From: Lentisphaeria bacterium
GTDB taxonomy: Bacteria; Verrucomicrobiota; Lentisphaeria; Victivallales; UBA1829
Direction of reading: 5' to 3'
Assembly (NCBI GenBank): GCA_017629515.1
Contig: JAGBXB010000053.1
Coordinates: 1 to 64,000 of the forward strand
Length of the DNA: 64,000 bases
Part shown: positions 33,803-42,162 of the stretch, in pieces
Position numbering within the stretch: position 1 is the first letter of the stretch
How the letters are laid out: the number at the start of each line of letters is the position of its first letter
Program-made: the position numbers and the translations under genes
The notes under the pieces: generated by a model
The model's database searches: none
The model's input: only the letters and a program-made list of their open reading frames with translations
What the model was told of the DNA's origin: nothing

Positions 33803-35896
33803 TCACATATTGGGGTAACGGCAGAGAGATTTGCGGTAGGCAGGCATGGTTTTATTGCGCAACGCATCCAGCTGATTGAGTTTCCACCGGATATGATCGG
33901 CATCCCCTACATATTCCATACGCGGTTCCCAACCAAGACGGGAATCTTTTTCCGCCACAGGCAAAGCCCGCATGGCATTGGCATACTCATTTTCCACGAT
34001 CTTTTCCAATTCATCCATAATGGCATGCCCTTTATCAAAATCCGCCTCCACTTCCAGACGCATATTGTTCACCCACCATCTCTTTGTATTATACATGGTA
34101 CGGATGGCACAACCGAAGAAGATAGCTACTCCCAATTCCTTTTCTGCAAAATCCCGTTTATCCGCAGGCACTTTATCCAGAGCCTTTTCCATAATGGAAA
34201 GACCTTCTTCATAAACTTTCAAAGCCCCTTCCAGCAAACGGATATCTTCCTGCATCCTCAAACCGCAATGGGCGGAATTATACAATACTTCCGGCATATA
34301 CAATTCATTGACGACCGCAGGAGAAAAGTGGGAGTGTTCCGGGAAAGGTATATGCAAAAAGCGTTCACAATGCGGATGCAGAACAGGACGGAACAATAAA
34401 GGATAGGCAGGGCCGTTACGCAGAGGGCCTGTCTGATCGTCGAAGCCGGGGATGTAAGAATCCACCGCATCACTCCATTTCTGCCATGCTTTCATCACAT
34501 CCTCTGCCGCATCTTTCCCGTAATCCTTTACTGCAATACGCTGCAGGATCTCAATGGGGTCACTTTCCGGATCAAGGAAATAGTGTCTGGCACATTCAGA
34601 GATCATACAGGGATGCCAGCCGAAGTGGTGGGATTCCATAAGACCGCACAAGCCCTGATTTTTTCCGCTTTCCACCATGGCACGGAATCTTTTCACCCAC
34701 TGCATGGGAGCGGGAATATAAGGCACGATCCCGCTGTCCCAGGTTCGTCCACCGGTATTTGTCATGGCATAAAGGGGAAGTTTCCGTTTGGAGGCTTCAT
34801 CCGCTTCTGTGGCAAAATATTTTCCGGGGCCGGGGAAGGTGATGGTATAATCCGGCACATACGCCTGATGATTGGGGAATTTATCCGGCAGGACTTCATA
34901 CATCTCGAATGTGGCAAGAAGCGAAACATCCTGCGGCATATTCTGAATAAGTTCCCTGCGGTATTTTTCAGGCTGTCTGCCCCAGTTGTAAGACCAGAAG
35001 ACGATATCGGCATCGGGAGTATATTTCCGCACAGCATTCTTTACCCCGTTCAGCCATTTGGGATAATCCGTACAGGGCCACCATCCGCTGGCGGGTCTGT
35101 GATCGTCGGGAGAGCGTTCCCCTTTTTTTGCGGGACATGCAAGGGGGTCTTTTGTGGGGAAACAGGCAGATTCCCCGACAATGACCAATCCTTTCGCACC
35201 GGGGCAATCTTTGAATACACTGCCGAAATTCCGGTCAAAAAGTTGTTCTGCATTGGGAGCATCCGGATCGATCCAGGAATCCAGATAACTGTAAAAATAT
35301 ACTTTGATACCGTATTTTTCCGCACGGTAGACAAGTTCATTGAAATCCATATGCCCGAAAGTAGTTTTGGAAGGCCCTTTCACATAGACAAGGATAGCAT
35401 CGTATCCGGCATGGACGATAGCGTTCAAATGGGAATCCGGATACTGGTCAAGTCCCCAGGCAGAGTGTACCATACGGGGGGAGAACATATCTTTTTTCGT
35501 TGTTTCCCCTTTTTTCACATAAGGAGCTTTACGGAAACGCATGGCATCTTCCAAATAAATAACTCCTCTGCGGGTATTGCCTTTTATGGTGATTTTATTT
35601 TCTTCTGCAATAATGGTAAATTCTTTTGCTTCTTTCACCTCTTCCAGAAGAAAATATTTCCCCTCCACCGGCAGAACAGATGCTGTAAGAAGGTGCATGG
35701 AAAAACTGCTTCTGAAAAAGTCTTCCAGATCGTTTGCCGCACTGCCCTGACCGAATCCGTCTTTTGTAACGATTTTCCAGGAATCGTCAACAGCGGTCTC
35801 GTCGGTATTTTTCACTGTCTGCGGATCAAATGAGATCACATCATGCACTTTGTCCAGAGCAGCACGGAATTCATAATTTTTTTCAATTTTCAGCAT
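33803..35896 (-). CDS. Glycoside hydrolase-like protein (hexosaminidase/GH20-like architecture)
   Basis: A 697-aa protein with no signal peptide, so likely cytoplasmic. The first 130 residues resemble the N-terminal alpha/beta domain that precedes GH20/GH67-type barrels, ending in NTRRGVIYLEDAMRFRKAP. A TIM-barrel-like region follows (FSPRMVHSAWGLDQYPD, GYDAILVYVKG, YGIKVYFYSYLDSW, ADIVFWSYNWGRQPE, GLCGLMESHHFGWHP), then a helical C-terminal region. Candidate acidic residues exist (for example in VIVGESACF and GLMESHH), but the catalytic pair cannot be assigned. It is 11 bases downstream of a DUF4838 gene; both probably work on the same intracellular glycoside or uronide. Confidence 0.65.
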   Translation of the reverse strand: MLKIEKNYEFRAALDKVHDVISFDPQTVKNTDETAVDDSWKIVTKDGFGQGSAANDLEDFFRSSFSMHLLTASVLPVEGKYFLLEEVKEAKEFTIIAEENKITIKGNTRRGVIYLEDAMRFRKAPYVKKGETTKKDMFSPRMVHSAWGLDQYPDSHLNAIVHAGYDAILVYVKGPSKTTFGHMDFNELVYRAEKYGIKVYFYSYLDSWIDPDAPNAEQLFDRNFGSVFKDCPGAKGLVIVGESACFPTKDPLACPAKKGERSPDDHRPASGWWPCTDYPKWLNGVKNAVRKYTPDADIVFWSYNWGRQPEKYRRELIQNMPQDVSLLATFEMYEVLPDKFPNHQAYVPDYTITFPGPGKYFATEADEASKRKLPLYAMTNTGGRTWDSGIVPYIPAPMQWVKRFRAMVESGKNQGLCGLMESHHFGWHPCMISECARHYFLDPESDPIEILQRIAVKDYGKDAAEDVMKAWQKWSDAVDSYIPGFDDQTGPLRNGPAYPLLFRPVLHPHCERFLHIPFPEHSHFSPAVVNELYMPEVLYNSAHCGLRMQEDIRLLEGALKVYEEGLSIMEKALDKVPADKRDFAEKELGVAIFFGCAIRTMYNTKRWWVNNMRLEVEADFDKGHAIMDELEKIVENEYANAMRALPVAEKDSRLGWEPRMEYVGDADHIRWKLNQLDALRNKTMPAYRKSLCRYPNM

Positions 35897-35907
35897 AAGA
35901 AAATTCC

Positions 35908-37668
35908 TTATATTTGTTTACGGAAAAAATTACTTTCTTCATGTTTGCGGATATATTCATCTTCCCAGTCAAAATTAAAATGCAGCCACGGAAAACCTTT
36001 TTCCAATGCTTCATGCAGCGCCGGGAAATACATATCGAATTTATCCTGAACAAAAACTCTTGTATCTTTGTATGTATGGATCCAGCTGACAAATCCATCC
36101 ACATCCTGTTTTGTCAACTTTCCTGCGTGATATGTATCAAAAAGTTCTTTGAAACGGATAAGGTATTGCGTCCAGATGACAAGTTCTTTTCTCATGGTGT
36201 CGGCAGGGGATTTTTGAAGAAGTTCTTCTGCAAGGATATTCAATTCTTTCAAAGATGCCGTTTTTACTCTTTTGAGGAAAGAATAAGGATAAGGGATATG
36301 ACACTCGCCCAGAGCAAGAAGTGTTTCTTTTACTTTCTGCCAGAAGTTTTTTGCCGCGGAAGCATCTTTCCCGTACAGCATTTCAAAAAGCATGGCAATG
36401 GATTCCTCTTTATTCTCCCCTCTGGCGGCTCTCCCCATAAGAAAGTAATTCTTTCCGTAAACCGTCCAATGGGGAATATGGAACTGGGTCAGGATGCCGT
36501 CTATACCGTGGGCATTATACCAGGAAATATCCCGGAACATCTCTTCAAAATGCACCATCGGCAATGAAAGGTAAAAGTTTACCCCCATGTAATACTCATA
36601 AATATTGATCTCGCCGCCGTTTTTGGCTTTCTGCCACTTTTTCAGATCATCGGCATAACAGGAATTGACGGGACAATCCTCATCCCCGATGGAATGATTG
36701 ATACAATGCCAGTAGGGTGCCATGTGCACACTTGTCCCCTTATTGAGTTTGAATCCCTCTGCGGGGGCACTGTAATTCACGTAGGCGACAAAGGTAAGAG
36801 AAATATCCGGTCTTGCTTTATGCAGTTGAGCGGAAATATCAACAATCAGATCGTGGTAGATCTTATCTGCCTTATACACATGGTGGGAAAGGTTATAGTA
36901 TTCCCCTTTTTTTTCCTTATCATAAAATTTACTGCATTGGGGACACTCGCACCAGCCGAAACCATCATTGGGGACAAGGGAGATGACCTTGACTTCCGGA
37001 TGTGCATCACAATAAGCAAGCATATTTTTCACGATCTCCGCGCGTAATTCCTTATTGGTGGTGCAGAGTTGTTCACTCATAAGAAGATCAGAATCCTTTT
37101 CGGACGGAGTGATCCTTTTTCCATTTATCATAGCGAAAAAGTGGGGATGGGTCTTACCGTATTTCCTGCCGGGGATCCAGTAATCAAAATTGTGATGACC
37201 GCTTTCAATGACAATACCACGAACTCTTGCATATTCTTTCAATTCGCTGGAAAGATGATCGTAATATTTCATCCATACAAGCAGGTAGTTAAGTTTATTT
37301 TTCGCCATGTGGTCAAAGAGCATTTCTGTTTCATCATTGAAAGGAAATTCCTGGATGAAACCCCGTCTTTTCAGTTGTACGGGACGGGCGGGTACGAAGA
37401 TACCGTCAGGAAGATCCTTTTTTACTCTTGTTGCATCGAATCTGTCCCTGCCGGGTTCAAAGAAAGAGTATCCGCCGGCTCTTTCCGCAAGATCATAAAC
37501 ACCGTAGAGAAGTTCAATACTGTTTGGTGCGGCAATGATAAATATGCCTTTTTCCACTCTGATCTCAAAGGAAACAAGCGTTTCTTCGATCTTCAAAACA
37601 GCATCAAGAGCATAATGTTTCAACTCTTTTTCCGCAAGGAGAAATGTTGCATCTTTCCTTATATCCAT
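35908..37668 (-). CDS. DUF4838-family glycosidase-like protein
   Basis: A 586-aa protein matching the DUF4838 family. The N-terminal alpha-glucuronidase-like domain ends with LLYGVYDLAERAGGYSFFEP. The core has the family signature SLVPNDGFGWCECPQCSKFY near residue 240, with its Cys-x-Cys-x-x-Cys cluster, then FVAYVNYSAP and PYWHCINHS. A carbohydrate-active role is suggested by family and neighbours, not shown. No signal peptide is present. It follows the cation diffusion facilitator gene by 17 bases and precedes the GH-like gene, forming a three-gene operon. Confidence 0.75.
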   Translation of the reverse strand: MDIRKDATFLLAEKELKHYALDAVLKIEETLVSFEIRVEKGIFIIAAPNSIELLYGVYDLAERAGGYSFFEPGRDRFDATRVKKDLPDGIFVPARPVQLKRRGFIQEFPFNDETEMLFDHMAKNKLNYLLVWMKYYDHLSSELKEYARVRGIVIESGHHNFDYWIPGRKYGKTHPHFFAMINGKRITPSEKDSDLLMSEQLCTTNKELRAEIVKNMLAYCDAHPEVKVISLVPNDGFGWCECPQCSKFYDKEKKGEYYNLSHHVYKADKIYHDLIVDISAQLHKARPDISLTFVAYVNYSAPAEGFKLNKGTSVHMAPYWHCINHSIGDEDCPVNSCYADDLKKWQKAKNGGEINIYEYYMGVNFYLSLPMVHFEEMFRDISWYNAHGIDGILTQFHIPHWTVYGKNYFLMGRAARGENKEESIAMLFEMLYGKDASAAKNFWQKVKETLLALGECHIPYPYSFLKRVKTASLKELNILAEELLQKSPADTMRKELVIWTQYLIRFKELFDTYHAGKLTKQDVDGFVSWIHTYKDTRVFVQDKFDMYFPALHEALEKGFPWLHFNFDWEDEYIRKHEESNFFRKQI

Positions 37669-37685
37669 AAGTTCTCCCGTTTATT

Positions 37686-38864
37686 TCAAATGTAACTGTT
37701 GAGAAATTGTATTTCAAGAACAAGATCCTTTTTGTATTCCTGCATTTTCTTCTGCAATTCCAAATGGATCAGTTCTTTGCTGACCGTATATTTGTGGGGG
37801 ATAAGCAAATGATAGGAAAGAGCATATACTTCCCCGTCCTTATCCTTTCCCAACCGGAAATCATAGAGTTTGAAAGTGGCATCATATTTTGCCACTTCAT
37901 TTTCCATCCGGCTCCGCCAGAAGATGACTTCCGGATCACTTTTACTGTAAGGATCGCCATGCAGAAGCAAATGCACCGGCAGAGTTTTTTCCACAAGGAT
38001 CTCTGCATTTTCCAGAATATCATGGGCGGAAAAACGGTCTCCATCGCAGGAAATTTCCGCATGAGCTGTCACATAATAGGAATTTTCCCCGTAATTATGG
38101 ATTATGATATCATGCACCCCGTCGATCCCGGGGGACGAAAGGATGGTTTCTTTGATCTTTTCCACAAGATCCGGTTCAGGCAATTCCCCCAGCAGTTTAT
38201 TTACCGTATCTTTGAGAATACTTCCCCCTGCCCACAGGATCATCAATGCAAGAATGATCCCGGCAACAGCATCCAGCGGGAATGTGGTATAACGGGAAGC
38301 AATCAGGGAGGCAATGACAAGAAGTGTTCCGATACAATCACTTAAACTGTCGTAAGCTGCCGCTCTGATCACATCCGATGAGAGTAATTTGGCTATTTTC
38401 CGGTAAAAGAAAAAGAGCCAGCATTTCACAAGCACAGTGGAAGCAAAAATAATGATCGTAACGATTCCGCCTTTGATACTTTTCTGCTCCTGAAAGAGGG
38501 AAGCAATGGAATCTTTGAGAAATGTTATCCCCAGAACCATAACCAGAACCGCTACAACAAGTCCCGCCACATATTCCGTCCTTCCGTGTCCGAACGGGTG
38601 TTCGGCATCCGGAGGAGCACCGGAAATACGGAATCCGATGGCAGTAATGATCCCCGTACCTGCGTCAGAAAGATTATTGACCGCATCCGCAGCAATAGCG
38701 ATACTTCCGGCATACACCGCAAGGGCGATCTTTACCACAGCAAGCACGGCATTGCATACGATCCCCACGATCCCGCTTACGATCCCGCAGCGGACACGTT
38801 TTTCCGGAGTCAGGACTTTATCCGCTCCGGGCACAAAAACTTTTAAAAGCAAATTTGTAAGCAT
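37686..38864 (-). CDS. Cation diffusion facilitator family metal transporter
   Basis: A 392-aa inner-membrane divalent-metal/proton antiporter. The CDF core shows SIAIADAVNNLSDAGTGI (metal-site Asp in the second helix region), HPFGHGRTEYVAGL, and a later AAAYDSLSDCIGT repeat of the metal-site motif. A cytoplasmic C-terminal domain follows (IDGVHDIIIHNYGENSYYVTAH), then about 80 extra residues. ATG 38864 directly abuts a T tract and hairpin that hold its ribosome site. Exported metal is unknown; zinc, manganese and iron are the family options. Confidence 0.9.
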   Translation of the reverse strand: MLTNLLLKVFVPGADKVLTPEKRVRCGIVSGIVGIVCNAVLAVVKIALAVYAGSIAIAADAVNNLSDAGTGIITAIGFRISGAPPDAEHPFGHGRTEYVAGLVVAVLVMVLGITFLKDSIASLFQEQKSIKGGIVTIIIFASTVLVKCWLFFFYRKIAKLLSSDVIRAAAYDSLSDCIGTLLVIASLIASRYTTFPLDAVAGIILALMILWAGGSILKDTVNKLLGELPEPDLVEKIKETILSSPGIDGVHDIIIHNYGENSYYVTAHAEISCDGDRFSAHDILENAEILVEKTLPVHLLLHGDPYSKSDPEVIFWRSRMENEVAKYDATFKLYDFRLGKDKDGEVYALSYHLLIPHKYTVSKELIHLELQKKMQEYKKDLVLEIQFLNSYI

Positions 38865-38893
38865 AAAAAAAATCCCTTAATTAAATTAAGGGA
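38865..38893 (-). promoter_or_regulatory. Hairpin and T tract abutting the CDF start codon, enclosing its ribosome site
   Basis: On the minus strand TCCCTTAAT pairs with ATTAAGGGA (9 bp, 3-base loop) and is followed by eight T and then the ATG. AAGGGA, the only ribosome-site candidate, is in the stem. The same hairpin would terminate transcription of the upstream six-gene operon that ends at 38964. It may thus serve as terminator, translational lock, or both. Confidence 0.6.
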
Positions 38894-38895
38894 TA

Positions 38896-38923
38896 AATTT
38901 AGCATAAAAAAAAGTTTATGCAA
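38896..38923 (-). promoter_or_regulatory. Predicted CDF promoter with palindromic spacer
   Basis: Minus strand TTGCAT (38923-38918), 16-bp spacer, TAAATT (38901-38896). The inverted repeat GCATAAA-N6-TTTATGC (38902-38908, 38915-38921) fills the spacer and is a candidate operator. Confidence 0.45.
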
Positions 38924-38963
38924 CTTAAAATATTTTTCTTGACTGAAAAATTATTCTTTTTTT

Positions 38964-39266
38964 TCAGATTTCCAGATTTCCCAGGGGAAAATGCTGCTGA
39001 CTTCCGTACACATCGGAATCAAGAAGAGAGCCGGAAGAACACTTCCGGGGCAATACAACTTTGATGGTCAAAATCTGTTCAAAAGTCTTTATGCAAATTT
39101 TTTCAGAGTCAGTCCGGTATAATTTTCCAATATTTTCCACAGTAAAAGCGGGACTTTTCAAGACCTGTTCATAGGTTTGCAAGTCTTTGAACATCAAATC
39201 CACTGTCACCTGGAACGGTCCGGCATTTTTGCTTCTGCACACAAAAGCAATATCGTATAATCTCAT
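38964..39266 (-). CDS. DUF4387-family protein (AtuA partner)
   Basis: A 100-aa protein matching DUF4387: the N-terminal LYDIAFVCRSKNAGPFQVTV, TFEQILTIKVVLPR, and the C-terminal DVYGSQQHFPL. Members of this family are nearly always encoded next to, or fused with, AtuA-type proteins, as here, where its start overlaps the AtuA stop by four bases. Its biochemical role is unknown; it is probably a small subunit of the AtuA complex. It is the last gene of the six-gene operon. Confidence 0.85.
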   Translation of the reverse strand: MRLYDIAFVCRSKNAGPFQVTVDLMFKDLQTYEQVLKSPAFTVENIGKLYRTDSEKICIKTFEQILTIKVVLPRKCSSGSLLDSDVYGSQQHFPLGNLEI

Positions 39267-40621
39267 ATTATGACCTCCTTTACTTCAAATTCCAGAGGAA
39301 GATCCGTCAGGTGATACAACGCAAATTCATATACCGCACCACCGGAAAAATCCGAGGGGGAAAAGGGAAATGCCAGATTTCCAGCCGTTGCTTTTCTATC
39401 CGGGAACCCCTGATGCAATGCCTTGGAACGGGCAAGCCCCACAAGTGCATCCGCTTTCTCCTGCGTGGAAGCCACTGCCTCAATGACAAGACCGACTTCT
39501 CTGGGAAGAACAGGATTTTCCTTTTCATTATCTCCGGTAACTGCATCCAGCCCGTAACGGAGGAAACGCAGAGAATATTCCCCTTCTTTCACAAAGTTGG
39601 CAGACTGCGCCACGGAAGCGCGTACCCCTTCTTCGATCTCTTTAAGGTGACGGATCCCGGAAGGATCACGCAAACCGGCAATGGTGATGGCACGGTATCC
39701 GGCAAGGAACGCCCCTTCCAGTTTGGTGGTCTCCTTTTCCGCCGGGACAAGATGACTTCCTTTCACCAATACTTTTCTTTCCCCGATCTGTTCAAAAGTA
39801 CATCCGGAAAGATCGATTTTCCCTTCCGGTTCGTAGAAGCAGTTGGGGTCGGGCTGTTCATAAAGAGAGTGTGCCGCAACGGAATCCGGCGTACAGGTTC
39901 TTGCAGGATTGGGCGGTTCAACGGTAAAATGATCTTCATACATTTCCACCATAAGAGAATCATTCGCCCCCACCGGTCTGGCGCACAATGCTCCACATTC
40001 CGCAATCTTTGCCGCATGGAGCGCAAGGCCCGGATCAAAACCTTTCCAGATGGGATAGGAGGCAAAGACTGCTGTATCACAGCATCTGCCGGCAAGGATG
40101 ATGTCAAATTTCTTTTCCAATGCTTCAATGATAGGCGCAGTCCCGAACTGGGCAACAGCGTTGGTAAGAGAGTCCGCCATTGCCGGATCAAAATCAGGAG
40201 AGCCTCCGCAGGAAAAGAGGTGGCCATTGGCGGCTTTCTTTACAAATCCCTCCGGAAGATCCGAATAGATAACTGCAATACGGAAAGAAAGATCCTGTTC
40301 CTTTGCGATCTCTTTAATGATTTCCAGAGTTCCGTTCACATGGGGGGCAGCCCCTGCCCCGCCGGAAGAACCGATGATAAGGGGGATATTTCTTTTTCTG
40401 ATTACCGGAAGAATAAGGGAAAGATCCCTTTTCACCTGCAAATTCTTTACAAAATTTTTTCCGCTGCCCAGATAATAGGGCCCCGGATCGGTACTGCCCG
40501 CATCCACGCCCACAAAATCCAGCTCTTCTTTCAGCGCATTTTCCAGACTTTCCAGAGCATATCCATACCCCAGAAGTCCGCAAAGGGAAAGATAGCGGAG
40601 CATCTTTTTCTCACTGCTCAT
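39263..40621 (-). CDS. AtuA-family protein (DUF1446, acyclic terpene utilisation-like)
   Basis: A 452-aa protein of the AtuA/DUF1446 family. Seen: the N-terminal GYGYALESLENAL, VDAGSTDPGPYYLGSG, IIGSSGGAGAAPHVNGTL, DIILAGRCCDTAVFASYPI, and the acidic/aromatic block ENDSLM-like region GANDSLMVEMYEDHF. The family was named from citronellol catabolism, but its reaction is not established; many members sit in unrelated acid-degradation clusters. It overlaps the hydratase beta-subunit gene and DUF4387 by four bases each. Confidence 0.85.
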   Translation of the reverse strand: MSSEKKMLRYLSLCGLLGYGYALESLENALKEELDFVGVDAGSTDPGPYYLGSGKNFVKNLQVKRDLSLILPVIRKRNIPLIIGSSGGAGAAPHVNGTLEIIKEIAKEQDLSFRIAVIYSDLPEGFVKKAANGHLFSCGGSPDFDPAMADSLTNAVAQFGTAPIIEALEKKFDIILAGRCCDTAVFASYPIWKGFDPGLALHAAKIAECGALCARPVGANDSLMVEMYEDHFTVEPPNPARTCTPDSVAAHSLYEQPDPNCFYEPEGKIDLSGCTFEQIGERKVLVKGSHLVPAEKETTKLEGAFLAGYRAITIAGLRDPSGIRHLKEIEEGVRASVAQSANFVKEGEYSLRFLRYGLDAVTGDNEKENPVLPREVGLVIEAVASTQEKADALVGLARSKALHQGFPDRKATAGNLAFPFSPSDFSGGAVYEFALYHLTDLPLEFEVKEVII

Positions 40622-41256
40622 TTTGCATTGACCTCCGTATAATCATACCCGGCAGGGATCCCCAGATCTTTTTCGATTTCCGGCATTTTGCTTTCCGCTT
40701 CTTTTGCCAGATCTTCAAAGTAATTATTTCCTTCCGAATCCATTGCCACAAAGAAAGGTCCGAAGTGATCCACTTCATAGATCCAGGTACATTCCGTCTT
40801 TCCCAGTTCGTCAAGGAAATATACATCATGCACCTTTTTCACCTGATCTTTCAGGGCATTACCGCTTAAACCGATCTTGGAAAGGTAAATGCCGCCGACT
40901 TCTTTCAAAGCCTGTGCAGTAGCGGGGCCCATGGTGGTTTTGCCGATAAGGGTACGCAATTTGAACTTCCGCACCACATCCGCCCCGTAACGCTCAAAAC
41001 GGATACTGCTGGTCGGTTCGCAGCTTACCACTTTCCACTCTCCATCCTCCTCCTGACGCATCACAGGCCCCACATGGAAGAAACAGTTGATCTTTTCATA
41101 GTCGATGGGAGGATATATATTGTCCTCAATGGCACGGATGTGCAAACGGCTCCGTCCTGTAAAAAGCAGTCCGCTTACCGTTATCATTTCTCCAAGTTTC
41201 AGACTTTTCACATCTTCTTCCGTCATCGGAAGTTTAATATCTCTTATTTCCGCCAT
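40618..41256 (-). CDS. Class I fumarase-type hydratase, beta subunit (FumA C-terminal / TtdB-like)
   Basis: A 212-aa subunit that, with the alpha subunit encoded three bases upstream, should form a 4Fe-4S-dependent hydro-lyase of the class I fumarase / L-tartrate dehydratase / mesaconase type. Seen: ITVSGLLFTGRSRLH near residue 27, FFHVGPVM, GKTTMGPATAQALKEVGG, and the end segment FFVAMDSEGNNYFEDL. Which 2-hydroxyacid it handles cannot be read from the sequence. The next gene (AtuA) overlaps by four bases. Confidence 0.9.
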   Translation of the reverse strand: MAEIRDIKLPMTEEDVKSLKLGEMITVSGLLFTGRSRLHIRAIEDNIYPPIDYEKINCFFHVGPVMRQEEDGEWKVVSCEPTSSIRFERYGADVVRKFKLRTLIGKTTMGPATAQALKEVGGIYLSKIGLSGNALKDQVKKVHDVYFLDELGKTECTWIYEVDHFGPFFVAMDSEGNNYFEDLAKEAESKMPEIEKDLGIPAGYDYTEVNAK

Positions 41257-41259
41257 TTT

Positions 41260-42162
41260 TTACTCCATTTCCCCTGTATAATCAATATTGCCGTTTCCGT
41301 CGATCTTTGCGATCCATCTTCTGCCAACCATACACTGGGCATTCACCGCAACCGGCAATGCCGCAGTATGGGTAACAGCCACATCCACATTCACGGCAAG
41401 AACCGCATTGATCCCCCGGGAACCCATAGGTCCGATACCAAGTTTCCGGCTTGCTTCATAAAGTTCCTTTTCCAGTCTTGCCGCTTCCGGATCAGTGTGT
41501 TTTTTGCCGATGGGACGCAAAAGAGCCGCTTTCTTTGCCATACTCATACACAAATCCGCCGTTCCGCCGATCCCTACGCCAATAATGGCAGGAGGACATA
41601 CTTTTCCGGCATAACAGGCATCTTTGATGCACTCAATAACAAATTTCTTGATCCCGGCTTCCCCGTCAGCAGGGAACATCATACGGTAGAAAGTTCCGAA
41701 GATCTCACTTCCGCCGCCTTTGGGAGCGGCAAGGATCTCAAGGGAATCATCATCCCGGTCAAAAACAACTTCGATTTTGGGCATCCCGGGGCCTACATTG
41801 TTCCCGGGATTTTTTCTGGTGAGAGGGTGTACCATTGTAGGACGCAGGAAACATTCGGCAGTAGCTCTTGCGGTGGCTTCTTCCGCACACTCTTTCAGGA
41901 TCCCGAAACCGCCTTCCAGTTGTGTTTTTGCCCCGGCATGGATAAAATACATGGGGAATCCGGTATCGGCACAGACAAGGCCATTGCCTTTTTCCGACAT
42001 ATCGGCATTCTGTAAACTTACTTCCAGATGTTTTACCGCCATGGGATCGGTTTCTTCTTTCAACGCATTCTGCAATGCTCTCCGGATATCCGGGGGCATT
42101 TTTGTTGCTCCAAGCCGGATGGCATTATACATTGCCTCAACGATCGTTTCACGCCTGATCAT
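41260..42162 (-). CDS. Class I fumarase-type hydratase, alpha subunit (FumA N-terminal / TtdA-like)
   Basis: A 300-aa iron-sulfur subunit. The three cluster cysteines can be placed in VCADTGFPMYF (about residue 83), in KDACYAGKVCPPAIIGVGIGG, and in GGTADLCMSMAKKAAL. It is typical length for a two-subunit class I fumarase, tartrate dehydratase or mesaconate hydratase. ATG 42162 has AGGAGG about nine bases upstream and overlaps the end of the amidohydrolase gene by 14 bases. Oxygen-sensitive hydratases of this type suit an anaerobe. Confidence 0.9.
   Translation of the reverse strand: MIRRETIVEAMYNAIRLGATKMPPDIRRALQNALKEETDPMAVKHLEVSLQNADMSEKGNGLVCADTGFPMYFIHAGAKTQLEGGFGILKECAEEATARATAECFLRPTMVHPLTRKNPGNNVGPGMPKIEVVFDRDDDSLEILAAPKGGGSEIFGTFYRMMFPADGEAGIKKFVIECIKDACYAGKVCPPAIIGVGIGGTADLCMSMAKKAALLRPIGKKHTDPEAARLEKELYEASRKLGIGPMGSRGINAVLAVNVDVAVTHTAALPVAVNAQCMVGRRWIAKIDGNGNIDYTGEME

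Noticed and set aside
34583-35833. 416-codon plus-strand frame opposite the glycosidase-like gene
   Set aside because: It shows no protein motif, and the minus-strand gene has full-length domain logic and operon neighbours.
39311-40642. 443-codon open frame on the plus strand opposite the AtuA gene
   Set aside because: The minus strand carries a clear AtuA protein in an operon. The plus frame has no recognisable motif or ribosome site and mirrors its codon bias.
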